In this document: one piece after another, positions 35,934 through 44,119 of the stretch
How positions within the stretch are numbered: position 1 is the stretch's first letter
Layout of the letters: each line of letters begins with the position of its first letter
From: an uncultured Draconibacterium sp.
Lineage (GTDB): Bacteria; Bacteroidota; Bacteroidia; Bacteroidales; Prolixibacteraceae
Direction of reading: 5' to 3'
Length of the DNA stretch: 64,000 nucleotides
NCBI RefSeq assembly: GCF_963677155.1
Contig: NZ_OY781884.1
Location: forward strand, 4,708,501-4,772,500
Made by a program: the position numbers and the translations under genes
The notes under the pieces: model-generated
What the model was told of the DNA's origin: nothing
Databases searched by the model: none
The model's input: only the letters and a program-made list of their open reading frames with translations

Positions 35934-38819
35934 TTAAGCCTGTCGGTTACGACGGGCTTTTTTTATGCGAATTCCCTGATCGATTGAAAACGCAATAATC
36001 AGAAGAATAAGAATTGCAAAAAAGTAAAGATCGTAACTGGTATAAACCGGAGAATTATCGCCAATACATTTGAAGCTCATCCAATAATGCGGGTGTGCAA
36101 GTCTTGAATTCGATTCTTCAAGGTATTTTAGTTTTGCAAGCCGAAGTGCTTCATCTTTTGTTTTCCCTGCTTTCAGGTACTTATAAAAAGAGGTCATTAT
36201 TTTTGTGCCGGCCGCATCTTCAACTTCCCAAAGCGACATTACAACCGATGGACATCCGGCATATAAGAATCCTCTGGCCAAACTCATTAGTCCTTCTCCC
36301 TTTTGAAGTTTGCCCACACCAGTGTTACATGCACTAAGTACAGTCATACTGGCATTTAAATCGAGATTGTAAATATCTGCTGTATTTAACCATCCATCAT
36401 TATTTAATGTTGTTGAGTCAAGCGATTGACTAAAAGCCAAGCGTGAGTAGGCCGGTAGTGAGTCGTTTATGTATGCGTGCATTGCCAGATGGAGAATGTC
36501 AAAATTACCACTTGCTTTCCTGAAATTTTGCTCAGTTGCTTCTTTACTTCTGAAAATTGTTGTGTTAACTGATTTTGCAATTTCGTCAACTTCTTTTTGC
36601 ACGCCCGGTAAAGGTGCAAGTTTATAGCTTGCGCCTGTCATTTTAAATTCCTCAGAATTGTATTCTGGAGCAAATGCCAGAGTATGGTTTCGCAGTTTGG
36701 GTTTTGAAGCTTTGTTCTTCAGAAAAATGTTTACAGAATTGGCATAATTAATATTTACATTCTTTATCAGGTAATTTAGTTTGTTGAACCGGATGGCCTG
36801 AGTTGTGTCAGGCAGCGTTTTTAATAATCCGTCGAATGAAATATAATTCAGCTTGCCATCTGGTATTATTGTCAGGTGTTTTTCGTTCAGATTTTGCTCG
36901 AAAGGAGCAAGCAATAGGTTGTAAAGTTTGTGTGATGAAACACAGTATTGTTTTGTATCTTCGTTGTGTGTAAACATATAATCGGTTGAAGCCATAAACC
37001 GAAAGGTTTCTTCTAATGCCTGGGTTTCAGTATTACTTAGTGTCTTTTTTTGAAATTCAATATTGTTGCTGGTAATAAAAAAGGTATACAGCGAAGTTAG
37101 GGTGTCACTGTCATTTTCAATTCTTTCTTTTGTTGGTTCAGCTAAAAAATATTCAACAATTGCTTCCTTGCTTTCAAGCCTATCTTGTATGTCATTTAAG
37201 CTGAGGGTAGAATTGGAGTATTTTAACTGATAGTAGTCGGGGTAACTTTCTTCCATATAACGATCCAGTTCATCTCTTTGTCGCGATGCGTTAAAAATCT
37301 TATCATTATATTCTTCCAACAACGAACTATCAGGTTCATTGTAGCTTAATTCCTCGTATTGTAATTCGGAATAGTTGGCGATGGTATTGTTTAATTTACG
37401 TTCCAGATCTAATAGGCTATCAGGGATCAAACTATTTTCCTGCGCCAGTTCATTGGCAATTTTATCAAATAACGCACTGCTTTTTAATTGCTCCGAATTG
37501 TTAAAGGCAATATCCATGAATTCCTGATCACCCGAGTAATTATAGGCAAGATAGGCTGTTTTAATAATTTTACTTATGGTTTGGTATTGCAGGTTCGACA
37601 GCTGAATCTTACTTTCATCGTTCGAAATCTCTTTTCGCGCCTGTTGGATGAGATTACTGGTATTGTTATAGCAGTTTAATGCATAGTCGAGGTTTTCTCT
37701 GAAATCAATGCCTCTATTTTCATTATCAAGGAGGGCAATTTCAAGATACACATCACCAATTGCTTTAATTATTACAATACAATCAAGCAATGAACGTACT
37801 TTTTGATAATTAATTTCTAATCTTTCTGGATTATTTTGATCAATTTTCAAAGCTGTTAATCCTTTTTTATAGGAATTAATTGCATTCAAAAGGTTCTGTT
37901 TTTTTTCTGTTTTAAACCGACTGATTCCCTGAGTATTTATTGTACGATCTCTGTAGATATTTCCTTCTGTTTGATAATAATTAAAAACTTCAATACCTAT
38001 TTTTTTATTAAGATCCTGGAGAATTTGATAAGCTTCAGACAGCTCTTTTATTGCCTTTTCGAATTGGTTGATCTGAGAAAGAAAATCAGCATAGCTCATA
38101 TAGGCATACGCTAAATCCAAACTTGTGCCGTAATATTTCATAGATAACTTAATTGCATGCTGATAATGGTAATCAGCTTTTTTATTATCATTTAAGTTAT
38201 AGTGACTTCCTCCCAGTATATTATCAAAATAAATTTGATTAATTGTATCAGCAGAATCGTAACATTTTTCGGCAACATCAATAACGGCCTGGTAGTTTTC
38301 TGTTATAAACTCAACCTCCGCAATAGCGTAATAGGCGTCTATAATTTTATACTCGTCTGCAGGTATTTGTGTTTTATAAGCTGTAAGTGCTTGATTGAAA
38401 TATTTTGAGGCATTGTTGTAATCCAATTTGGCTCGATATACATTTCCAATATTAATATACAGATTGCCCAAAAGTCTATAGTTTGTGGGAGTACGTAAAA
38501 AAATATTCTTTTCAGACAGCATGTAATTCTCCAACGCTTTTTCATTTTCTCCTAGATTCTTATAGCTAATCCCGATAGAATAATATGCTGAAGCAAGATA
38601 ATAATTTTCTTCTCCATAAATTTTTTTTCTGTATTCTAAATAGCGTTTAAATGCGTCTAATGCTTCAGTATGTCTTCCTTTATAGCTTAATGAAGCTCCT
38701 TGTTGTCTTATATTGTTGGATATCAGTATTAATGAGTCCTTTTTTTCTTCTGATCCAAGCAAGCTCTGCGCTAGGAATAATGTATAAAAAGTGAAACATA
38801 AACTTTTGAAAATTGTCAT
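35934..38819 (-). CDS. Secreted or membrane-anchored TPR-CHAT caspase-like protease
   Basis: The 961-residue protein has a Sec signal (residues 1-22), then tetratricopeptide repeats (about 40-470; EALDAFKRYLEYRKKIYG, ASAYYSIGISYKNLGENEKALENY) and a C-terminal CHAT domain (about 645-922), with the caspase-type dyad His781 (ILHLAMHAY) and Cys831 (VLSACNTGVG). Typical segments LAPLPGVQKEVDEI, GEGLMSLARGFLYAGCPSVVMSLW and HPHYWMSF are present. A last membrane helix (about 930-946) with a basic tail would leave the protease on the periplasmic side. It converges on the sigma/anti-sigma pair and diverges from the peptide array, which offers both as possible partners. Housekeeping-type promoter elements lie upstream. 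Substrate unknown. Confidence 0.9.
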   Translation of the reverse strand: MTIFKSLCFTFYTLFLAQSLLGSEEKKDSLILISNNIRQQGASLSYKGRHTEALDAFKRYLEYRKKIYGEENYYLASAYYSIGISYKNLGENEKALENYMLSEKNIFLRTPTNYRLLGNLYINIGNVYRAKLDYNNASKYFNQALTAYKTQIPADEYKIIDAYYAIAEVEFITENYQAVIDVAEKCYDSADTINQIYFDNILGGSHYNLNDNKKADYHYQHAIKLSMKYYGTSLDLAYAYMSYADFLSQINQFEKAIKELSEAYQILQDLNKKIGIEVFNYYQTEGNIYRDRTINTQGISRFKTEKKQNLLNAINSYKKGLTALKIDQNNPERLEINYQKVRSLLDCIVIIKAIGDVYLEIALLDNENRGIDFRENLDYALNCYNNTSNLIQQARKEISNDESKIQLSNLQYQTISKIIKTAYLAYNYSGDQEFMDIAFNNSEQLKSSALFDKIANELAQENSLIPDSLLDLERKLNNTIANYSELQYEELSYNEPDSSLLEEYNDKIFNASRQRDELDRYMEESYPDYYQLKYSNSTLSLNDIQDRLESKEAIVEYFLAEPTKERIENDSDTLTSLYTFFITSNNIEFQKKTLSNTETQALEETFRFMASTDYMFTHNEDTKQYCVSSHKLYNLLLAPFEQNLNEKHLTIIPDGKLNYISFDGLLKTLPDTTQAIRFNKLNYLIKNVNINYANSVNIFLKNKASKPKLRNHTLAFAPEYNSEEFKMTGASYKLAPLPGVQKEVDEIAKSVNTTIFRSKEATEQNFRKASGNFDILHLAMHAYINDSLPAYSRLAFSQSLDSTTLNNDGWLNTADIYNLDLNASMTVLSACNTGVGKLQKGEGLMSLARGFLYAGCPSVVMSLWEVEDAAGTKIMTSFYKYLKAGKTKDEALRLAKLKYLEESNSRLAHPHYWMSFKCIGDNSPVYTSYDLYFFAILILLIIAFSIDQGIRIKKARRNRQA
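35936..35964 (+). terminator. Terminator of the sigma/anti-sigma operon, inside the CHAT gene end
   Basis: AAGCCTGTCG (35936-35945) pairs with CGACGGGCTT (35950-35959), loop GTTA, followed by T residues. It overlaps the last codons of the convergent CHAT gene. Confidence 0.85.
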
Positions 38820-38840
38820 CTGATGTTACGATTTATACCT

Positions 38841-38872
38841 CCAAAATAGAGCTTTTTTTAATTTTTTTCAAA
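38841..38872 (-). promoter_or_regulatory. Housekeeping-type promoter of the CHAT gene
   Basis: On the minus strand, TTTG (complement 38869-38872), 20 bp, then TATTTTGG (complement 38841-38848), a near match to -33/-7 elements. It lies 22 bp before the start codon and only 5 bp from the divergent ECF-type promoter. Confidence 0.5.
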
Positions 38873-38877
38873 AAAGA

Positions 38878-38905
38878 GGGTTACCTTTTTCTACTTATCA
38901 GAATA
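38878..38905 (+). promoter_or_regulatory. ECF-type promoter of the peptide array
   Basis: GGGTTACC (38878-38885), 15 bp, GAATA (38901-38905). It is the same element, with the same spacing, as before the sigma gene; the 15-nt block AGAGGGTTACCTTTT is identical. The first peptide ATG is 48 bp further on. Confidence 0.65.
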
Positions 38906-38953
38906 TATTAGTGAATGTGTGTTTAAAAGTTTAACGAATTAATTTATTATACG

Positions 38954-39100
38954 ATGAAAAGAGTACAGTTTGAATCAACAGAAAATACTTTCGAAGTTAA
39001 TGGGTTTGAAGTAATCAATGAAAATGCAATGAGCGAAGTTCGTGGTGGTGGAACTCCAAGATCAAGAGACAAAGATATTTTTGATTTTGAAGCTGAGTAA
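38954..39100 (+). CDS. Small VRGGG peptide, copy 1
   Basis: A 48-residue acidic peptide starting MKRVQFESTENTFEV. It ends with EVRGGGTPRSRDKDIFDFE plus two residues. The part up to MSEVRGGG looks like a double-glycine leader as in Bacteroidota natural-product precursors, with a 16-17-residue tail after GG. No cysteine, signal peptide or membrane segment. First gene after the ECF-type promoter. No maturation enzyme of the radical-SAM or C39-transporter type is in the window. The tail (net negative) is almost identical in copy 2. Function unknown; possible precursor or protease substrate. Confidence 0.7.
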   Translation: MKRVQFESTENTFEVNGFEVINENAMSEVRGGGTPRSRDKDIFDFEAE

Positions 39101-39133
39101 AATTTAGAGTATTTAAATTTTTAAGACTATGGC

Positions 39134-39271
39134 ATGAAAGTTATCGCTGATTTTCATACAGAGGATGAACGAAATTTTGAGGTGTTGTCTGAGTACGCAA
39201 TGAATGATGTTCGTGGTGGTGGAACACCGAGATCAAGAGACAAAGATATTTTTGATTTTGAAGCAGAATGA
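39134..39271 (+). CDS. Small VRGGG peptide, copy 2
   Basis: A 45-residue paralog of copy 1, beginning MKVIADFHTEDERNFEV and ending in the same VRGGGTPRSRDKDIFDFE block plus AE. Over the last 60 bases (39209-39268) the DNA differs from copy 1 at only about four sites, whereas the N-terminal halves are only distantly similar (shared NxFEV and AMxxVR positions). That contrast shows the C-terminal block is under selection or gene conversion. It lies 33 bp after copy 1, probably on the same transcript. Confidence 0.7.
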   Translation: MKVIADFHTEDERNFEVLSEYAMNDVRGGGTPRSRDKDIFDFEAE

Positions 39272-39287
39272 GTAAAACAATAGCTCA

Positions 39288-39456
39288 ATGAAAGTTATAA
39301 CTATATAATCAAAACACAACAATTTAGAAAAACCTCGGTTTTGATGTTCTTTCTCTAGAAGAACTAAATGAAGTGCGTGGTGGGGGAACACCAAAATCAA
39401 GAGATAAAGATATTTTCGATTTTGAAGAAGAAGAGCCTATATACAGAACCAATTGA
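39288..39456 (+). pseudogene. Small VRGGG peptide, copy 3, disrupted
   Basis: The frame encoding LNEVRGGGTPKSRDKDIFDF, followed by an acidic extension and IYRTN, runs 39328-39456 but has no in-frame ATG, GTG or TTG before the motif. An ATG at 39288 opens MKVITI, matching copy 2's MKVIA, then meets a TAA; the body then continues one base out of frame, with KNLGFDVLSLEELNEV restoring the pattern. At least two lesions separate start and core. Either a dead copy or one read from an unusual start. Confidence 0.6.
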
Positions 39457-39469
39457 GTTGTTAGTACAG

Positions 39470-39502
39470 GGGTTAAAACAAGGACGGTTTTAACCCTTTT
39501 TT
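39470..39502 (+). terminator. Terminator of the peptide array
   Basis: GGGTTAAAAC (39470-39479) pairs perfectly with GTTTTAACCC (39487-39496), followed by six T. It closes the array 14 bp after the last stop. Confidence 0.92.
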
Positions 39503-39508
39503 ATGTCC

Positions 39509-40645
39509 TTATTTTCCCTTGCCCTCAAATAACCGATAATTATTATACTTACATTTTAGCGGTCCATTAAATAAATCAATTCGTTGCGACGGTTTTAATC
39601 CGACAAATTTTAAGCTCTCGAACGCTGAGCTAAGTATCCATGCACTATTCCCTGCGTATTGATGTTTTAAACGCTCTCCAATCATCGAATAAAGACCATC
39701 TAGGTCATTTTCTCTTAACCTTTCACCATAAGGTGGGTTTGTTAATATTGTTGCATTGTTTAAATTGATATTCAAATCTTTGAAGTCAGTGCATGCAAAC
39801 TGTATTTTGTTAAACACCAGAGCACGTCGTGCATTGGTTTGCGCATTTAGCAAATTACTTCCTGATATATCCGATGCATAAATTTTATGCCTGAATTCTC
39901 TTCTTTCAACCGGTTCCGTAACTTTTTCCCAAAGCAACGGATCAAAATCGTTCCAAAGTTGAAAGGCAAATTCTTTTCTGAATTTGGCAGCAGGAATGTT
40001 TTGTGCTATCATAGCCGCTTCAATAGGTAAAGTGCCTGAGCCGCACATAGGATCCATAAAATCCGAATTTCCGAGCCAACCTGAAATATAAATCATTCCG
40101 GCAGCAAGCACTTCGTTTAGAGGTGCCTCACCTTGTTTTACCCGATAACCTCTTTTATGTAATGATTCTCCTGAACTGTCAATCGACAATGTACAGTTAT
40201 CCTGGAATATATGAACGTTTATAATAATATCAGGATTATCTGTGTCAACACTGGGACGTTTTCCGAAATTCTCGCGAAAATAATCGGCAATGGCATCTTT
40301 TACTTTTAGCGAGGCAAACATCGAGTTTCTGAAATCACGGGAGTTAACCACAACGCTATTAATCACAAAATTCTGATCAACAGTAAAATAGTTTTGCCAC
40401 TTTATTTTTTTGCATTTTAAATAAAACTGATCGACATTTTTAAAATTAAAATGTTCAATTTCTTTTAGAATACGTAATGCTGCCCGAAGATGATAATTTG
40501 ATCTGTAGATTAACTCAAGACCACCGTCATAAAATACGGCACGTTTTCCGCGTCGTACGTTTTTGCCGCCAATGCGCTTCACTTCTTTAGCCAAAACATC
40601 TTCCAACCCGGAAAAGGTTTTTGCAATTAATTTATACTCTTTCAA
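39509..40645 (-). CDS. THUMP-domain class I RNA methyltransferase (RlmL/RlmKL-type)
   Basis: The 378-residue enzyme resembles the N-terminal (RlmL) half of RlmKL, which methylates a guanine N2 in 23S rRNA. It starts with the ferredoxin-like/THUMP region (KTFSGLEDVLAKEVKRIGG; SLKVKDAIADYFRENFGKRP; LSIDSSGESLHKRGYR), then the methyltransferase domain: MDPMCGSGTLPIEAAMIA (SAM-binding loop), YASDISGSNLLNAQTNAR, and catalytic TNPPYGERL. No RlmK domain is fused. Follows cysE on the same strand after 19 bp. Confidence 0.92.
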   Translation of the reverse strand: MKEYKLIAKTFSGLEDVLAKEVKRIGGKNVRRGKRAVFYDGGLELIYRSNYHLRAALRILKEIEHFNFKNVDQFYLKCKKIKWQNYFTVDQNFVINSVVVNSRDFRNSMFASLKVKDAIADYFRENFGKRPSVDTDNPDIIINVHIFQDNCTLSIDSSGESLHKRGYRVKQGEAPLNEVLAAGMIYISGWLGNSDFMDPMCGSGTLPIEAAMIAQNIPAAKFRKEFAFQLWNDFDPLLWEKVTEPVERREFRHKIYASDISGSNLLNAQTNARRALVFNKIQFACTDFKDLNINLNNATILTNPPYGERLRENDLDGLYSMIGERLKHQYAGNSAWILSSAFESLKFVGLKPSQRIDLFNGPLKCKYNNYRLFEGKGK

Positions 40646-40664
40646 TGATTTGATTTTTTGTTTT

Positions 40665-41591
40665 TTAAATACCTGCTCCGTCCATAAAAGGAATATCTCG
40701 CGGGCGTTTTTGCACTACACGAGAATTGGCAGGAAGATCGTTGGTTACCCACACATTGCCCCCGATAACAGAATTTTCGCCAACAGTTACGCGGCCCAAA
40801 ATGGTTGCGCCAGCATATATAACTACGTTGTTTTCTAAAATGGGGTGACGAGGAATCCCTTTAATCGGGTTGCCATCATCGTCGAGTGGAAAACTTTTTG
40901 CGCCTAAGGTAACTCCCTGGTATATTTTTACATTATCGCCAATAATACATGTTGATCCTATAACTACTCCCGTACCATGGTCAATCGTAAAACTCTCACC
41001 AATTTGAGCGCGTGGATGGATATCTATTCCGGTTTCGCTGTGTGCCATCTCTGTAATAAAACGGGGGATAAGCGGAACGTCAAGTTGCTGAAGTTTGTGT
41101 GCAATCCGGTAATTTGTCATGGCCCGGATTCCAGGATAGCTAAAAATAACCTCGCCAAAGTTCTTTGCAGCCGGATCATTCAAAAAAGTAGCCTCAACAT
41201 CAGCAACTAATCTGCGCCTTATTTCCGGCAAAAATTCGATAAATGCGACTGCTTTTTCCTGTGCATCTGTGCGATGCTTTTCAACTCTTTGTTCCGACTC
41301 GTCGGTACACTCAAAACACAGTCCTGCCAAAATCTCTCGGGTAAGCATTTCAAGCAACTCATCAACATAAACTCCCATATAATGTGGAGTTATGGTGGTT
41401 TTCAAAGTAGTTGTTCCGAAATAGCCAGGGAATAGAATCTCGCGTACCAGATTAATAATTCGTTTCAATTGTTTATTTGATGGCAGAGGATCTCCCATCA
41501 TATGTTTATGACAAACTAATTTATACGATTCAGGGTTGCTCAGCTTGGTTACTGTTTCTAAAATTTTTTGGTCTATGGCATTATTTGTCAT
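40665..41591 (-). CDS. cysE: Serine O-acetyltransferase
   Basis: Makes O-acetylserine from serine and acetyl-CoA, the first step of cysteine synthesis. The 308-residue chain has the helical N-terminal domain and a left-handed beta-helix with hexapeptide repeats: GIDIHPRAQIGESFTIDHGTGVVIGSTCIIGDNVKIYQGVTLGAKSFP, with the catalytic His in IDHGTGVVIG and a second in IPRHPILENNVVI. It is longer than the enterobacterial enzyme by its N-terminus, as is usual in Bacteroidota. No cysteine synthase adjoins it. Probably co-transcribed with the downstream methyltransferase. Confidence 0.92.
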   Translation of the reverse strand: MTNNAIDQKILETVTKLSNPESYKLVCHKHMMGDPLPSNKQLKRIINLVREILFPGYFGTTTLKTTITPHYMGVYVDELLEMLTREILAGLCFECTDESEQRVEKHRTDAQEKAVAFIEFLPEIRRRLVADVEATFLNDPAAKNFGEVIFSYPGIRAMTNYRIAHKLQQLDVPLIPRFITEMAHSETGIDIHPRAQIGESFTIDHGTGVVIGSTCIIGDNVKIYQGVTLGAKSFPLDDDGNPIKGIPRHPILENNVVIYAGATILGRVTVGENSVIGGNVWVTNDLPANSRVVQKRPRDIPFMDGAGI

Positions 41592-41796
41592 ATCGTTGAA
41601 TTATATTACAAAACTAATTACAATCATTTAAGAATTGTAACATATAACGTATAAAAGAAGGTTCTTGTTGAAGGTTTTAATCTAAACTTGAGATGTCTTT
41701 AGTTGCAGTGTTTCTCCGTTCTTCGAAATTACCTTTTATTATATGGTAAAGGAAGTGGCAAATTTTCGGTTGATTCTGCTCTCGTTATGGCTTATC

Positions 41797-42402
41797 TTAG
41801 TCTTTTGCTTCAAAATTTTTTAGATCTTTTCTCCACTCGATGTAGCCCAATAAAGCCATAACGGTGTAAACGACAAATAAAATAACTGTTGCCCACAGTC
41901 CTTTATAGATATATAGCCCTGCTGAAAATCCGTCGATAAATATCCAAAGCAGCCAGTGTTCAATGTATTTTCTTGCAAGCATCCAGGTGGCAACAATGCT
42001 AAGTGCTGTTGTAACTGAATCCATATGCGGAACATCGGAATTGGTATAATTGCTTAAAATAAAAAGAAGTAGAGCATAAAGAGCAATTGAAACGACTGCC
42101 AGCTTAAGCCATAGTATTTTTCTTGTGCTTCTAACGCCAACCTTCTTCTCGTTTTGTTTTTTACCGCTTAGCCAAAAATACCAACCATAAATACTAATTA
42201 TTACATAATAAACCTGAAGTCCCATGTCGGCATATAACCGGGCATTAAAAAATACAACAACGTAAAGTGCTGAGGTTAATAATCCGGTAGGCCAAGTTAA
42301 AATGTGTTGTTTAATAGAAAAGAAAATGTAGGCTAAACCAAGAATGGCTCCCAGTATTTCAATATAATTACCTAAGAGCCATTCCAAAACTATATCAGTC
42401 AT
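41797..42402 (-). CDS. pnuC: Nicotinamide riboside transporter PnuC
   Basis: The 201-residue, multi-helix membrane protein matches PnuC: GAILGLAYIFFSIKQHILTWPTGLLTSALYVVVFF, LQVYYVIISIYGWYFWLSG (the GWYxW helix), and WLLWIFIDGFSAGLYIYKGLWATVILFVVYTVMALLGYIEWRK. It facilitates uptake of nicotinamide riboside (or, in some members, thiamine). The window shows no TPP riboswitch before it. It starts 5 bp after the CtpA-type protease gene, so both are likely one transcript. Confidence 0.93.
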   Translation of the reverse strand: MTDIVLEWLLGNYIEILGAILGLAYIFFSIKQHILTWPTGLLTSALYVVVFFNARLYADMGLQVYYVIISIYGWYFWLSGKKQNEKKVGVRSTRKILWLKLAVVSIALYALLLFILSNYTNSDVPHMDSVTTALSIVATWMLARKYIEHWLLWIFIDGFSAGLYIYKGLWATVILFVVYTVMALLGYIEWRKDLKNFEAKD

Positions 42403-42407
42403 AAAAT

Positions 42408-44042
42408 TTAATCAACTGTATCAACTGTAACTAAAAGCGCTGCATATTTGTCTTGATTATCAAAAACCTCAAGAGCTTTTAATATAGCATCGTCATCTTC
42501 GTTCAAAATTTTGTACATATCGTTTTTGGAGTATACATCGCGCGCAATTAAAGCTTTGAGTTCGCGCTTGAGGTCATCTTTAAGATAAGATAAACTTTCT
42601 TCGTCTCTCTCAATTCCTTCTTCGATACCTTTAGCAACTACCTGCTCAATATTCTCATCCGAGATTTCGAATTTTGCATTGAATTCTTCAAATTTTGGAT
42701 ATTGCTTCACAATGTCTTCACGATGAAGATCAACATAATCTAAAACAAAATTATAGGTAACACGCTTTCTTCTTAATTTATTGAAATAAGCATAATGCGA
42801 AGATGTGTCCAACGGAACAAAAATATCAGGCATTATACCACCGCCCCCATAAACATTGCGACCGCTAACCAGTGTTTTGTGTTTTAATTCATCATCAAAA
42901 TGAATACTGTCGGCACTAAACATCTCTCCATTACTAATTCGGTTGGCATAATCTTTACGATATTCGCTAATGCCATCTTCATAAGGCTTTTGTATGCATC
43001 TGCCACTTGGCGTGTAATAGTGAGCCGTTGTTAAGCGAATCATCGACCCGTCATTCAGGAAGAATGGTTTTTGTACCAATCCTTTTCCAAACGAGCGACG
43101 ACCAATTATAATACCACGATCCCAATCCTGAATAGCTCCCGAAACAATTTCACTTGCTGACGCTGACCCCTCGTTAACTAGAACAACAACTTTACCTTCT
43201 TCAAAAGAACCCTTTGCTGTAGCTTTATAGTCTCTTTTCGGATCGTTTGTTCCGTCGGTGTAAACAATCAATTGATCATCGGTTAAAAACTGGTCGGCTA
43301 ACTCAATGGCCGATTTCAGGTAGCCTCCACCGTTATTTCGCAAATCCAGAACAAGGTTTTGTACTCCTTCTTTTTTTAGCTCCGACATGGCCGATAAAAA
43401 TTCATCGGTAGTTGTTGCCGAGAATTTATTCAATTTTATATAACCGGTCGACTCATCCAGCATGTAAGAAGCATCCAGACTAAAAATTGGAATTTTATCT
43501 CTTTCAATTGTAAAATCAAGTGGCCTGGTTTCGCCTTTTCTGGCGATTGTTAAATCAACTTTAGTGCCTTTTTCCCCTCGTAATAAATCAAAAACATCTG
43601 AGTTTTTTAATCCTATTCCGGCAATGTTTTCGCCGTCAACCTCAATAATCCGGTCGCCTGCGCGCAGACCAACTTTCTCTGAAGGACCTTCGGCAATTAC
43701 TGTCGTCACCATCAAGGTGTCCTTATAAATGTTAAATGAAATACCAACCCCCTCGAAGTTTCCTTTAAGCGGCTCGTTCATTTTATCCACTTCTTCTTTC
43801 GAAATATAGGTTGAATGCGGATCAAGCTCTTCAAGCAAATGTACAATGGCTTTTTCTGTTAAGTCGCTAATATCTGATGAGTCGACATAATAACCATCAA
43901 CCAAGCGCAGTAAACGAGCAAATTTTACCTGGTTTTCCTGCACTTCGTTTTGTGCCTGCGTAGTGACAGGTCCTATCAGGAAGAAAGCTAAAAATATCCC
44001 TAATCCAATTGTTTTAATATGTTGAATTTTTGTTACAGCCAT
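42408..44042 (-). CDS. S41 carboxyl-terminal processing protease (CtpA-type)
   Basis: A periplasmic serine protease, 544 residues. It has a signal peptide (hydrophobic residues about 12-28, ending TTQAQ), a PDZ domain (FEGVGISFNIYKDTLMVTTVIAEGPSEKVGLRAGDRIIEVDGENI), and the S41 core: LVLDLRNNGGGYL, NEGSASASEIVSGAIQDW with catalytic Ser, and RRSFGKGLVQ with catalytic Lys. The C-terminal region is long and charged, as in many Bacteroidota members. Trims proteins at unstructured C-termini. Lies between guaA and pnuC on the same strand. Confidence 0.93.
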   Translation of the reverse strand: MAVTKIQHIKTIGLGIFLAFFLIGPVTTQAQNEVQENQVKFARLLRLVDGYYVDSSDISDLTEKAIVHLLEELDPHSTYISKEEVDKMNEPLKGNFEGVGISFNIYKDTLMVTTVIAEGPSEKVGLRAGDRIIEVDGENIAGIGLKNSDVFDLLRGEKGTKVDLTIARKGETRPLDFTIERDKIPIFSLDASYMLDESTGYIKLNKFSATTTDEFLSAMSELKKEGVQNLVLDLRNNGGGYLKSAIELADQFLTDDQLIVYTDGTNDPKRDYKATAKGSFEEGKVVVLVNEGSASASEIVSGAIQDWDRGIIIGRRSFGKGLVQKPFFLNDGSMIRLTTAHYYTPSGRCIQKPYEDGISEYRKDYANRISNGEMFSADSIHFDDELKHKTLVSGRNVYGGGGIMPDIFVPLDTSSHYAYFNKLRRKRVTYNFVLDYVDLHREDIVKQYPKFEEFNAKFEISDENIEQVVAKGIEEGIERDEESLSYLKDDLKRELKALIARDVYSKNDMYKILNEDDDAILKALEVFDNQDKYAALLVTVDTVD

Positions 44043-44119
44043 AATTCTAGTTTTTTATTTATAACGAAACGATTAAGCAATAAGTCTGCCAAAATCAATT
44101 TCGTTACACTCTGCAACAA

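Noticed and set aside
38954-39456. Radical-SAM-modified GG-type natural-product cluster
   Set aside because: The leader-like GG site fits, but no radical-SAM, peptidase-transporter or other modification gene lies within the window, and it is the tail rather than the leader that is conserved.
42403-42407. TPP or other riboswitch controlling pnuC
   Set aside because: Only 5 bp separate pnuC from the preceding gene, leaving no leader, and no aptamer-like sequence was seen further upstream.
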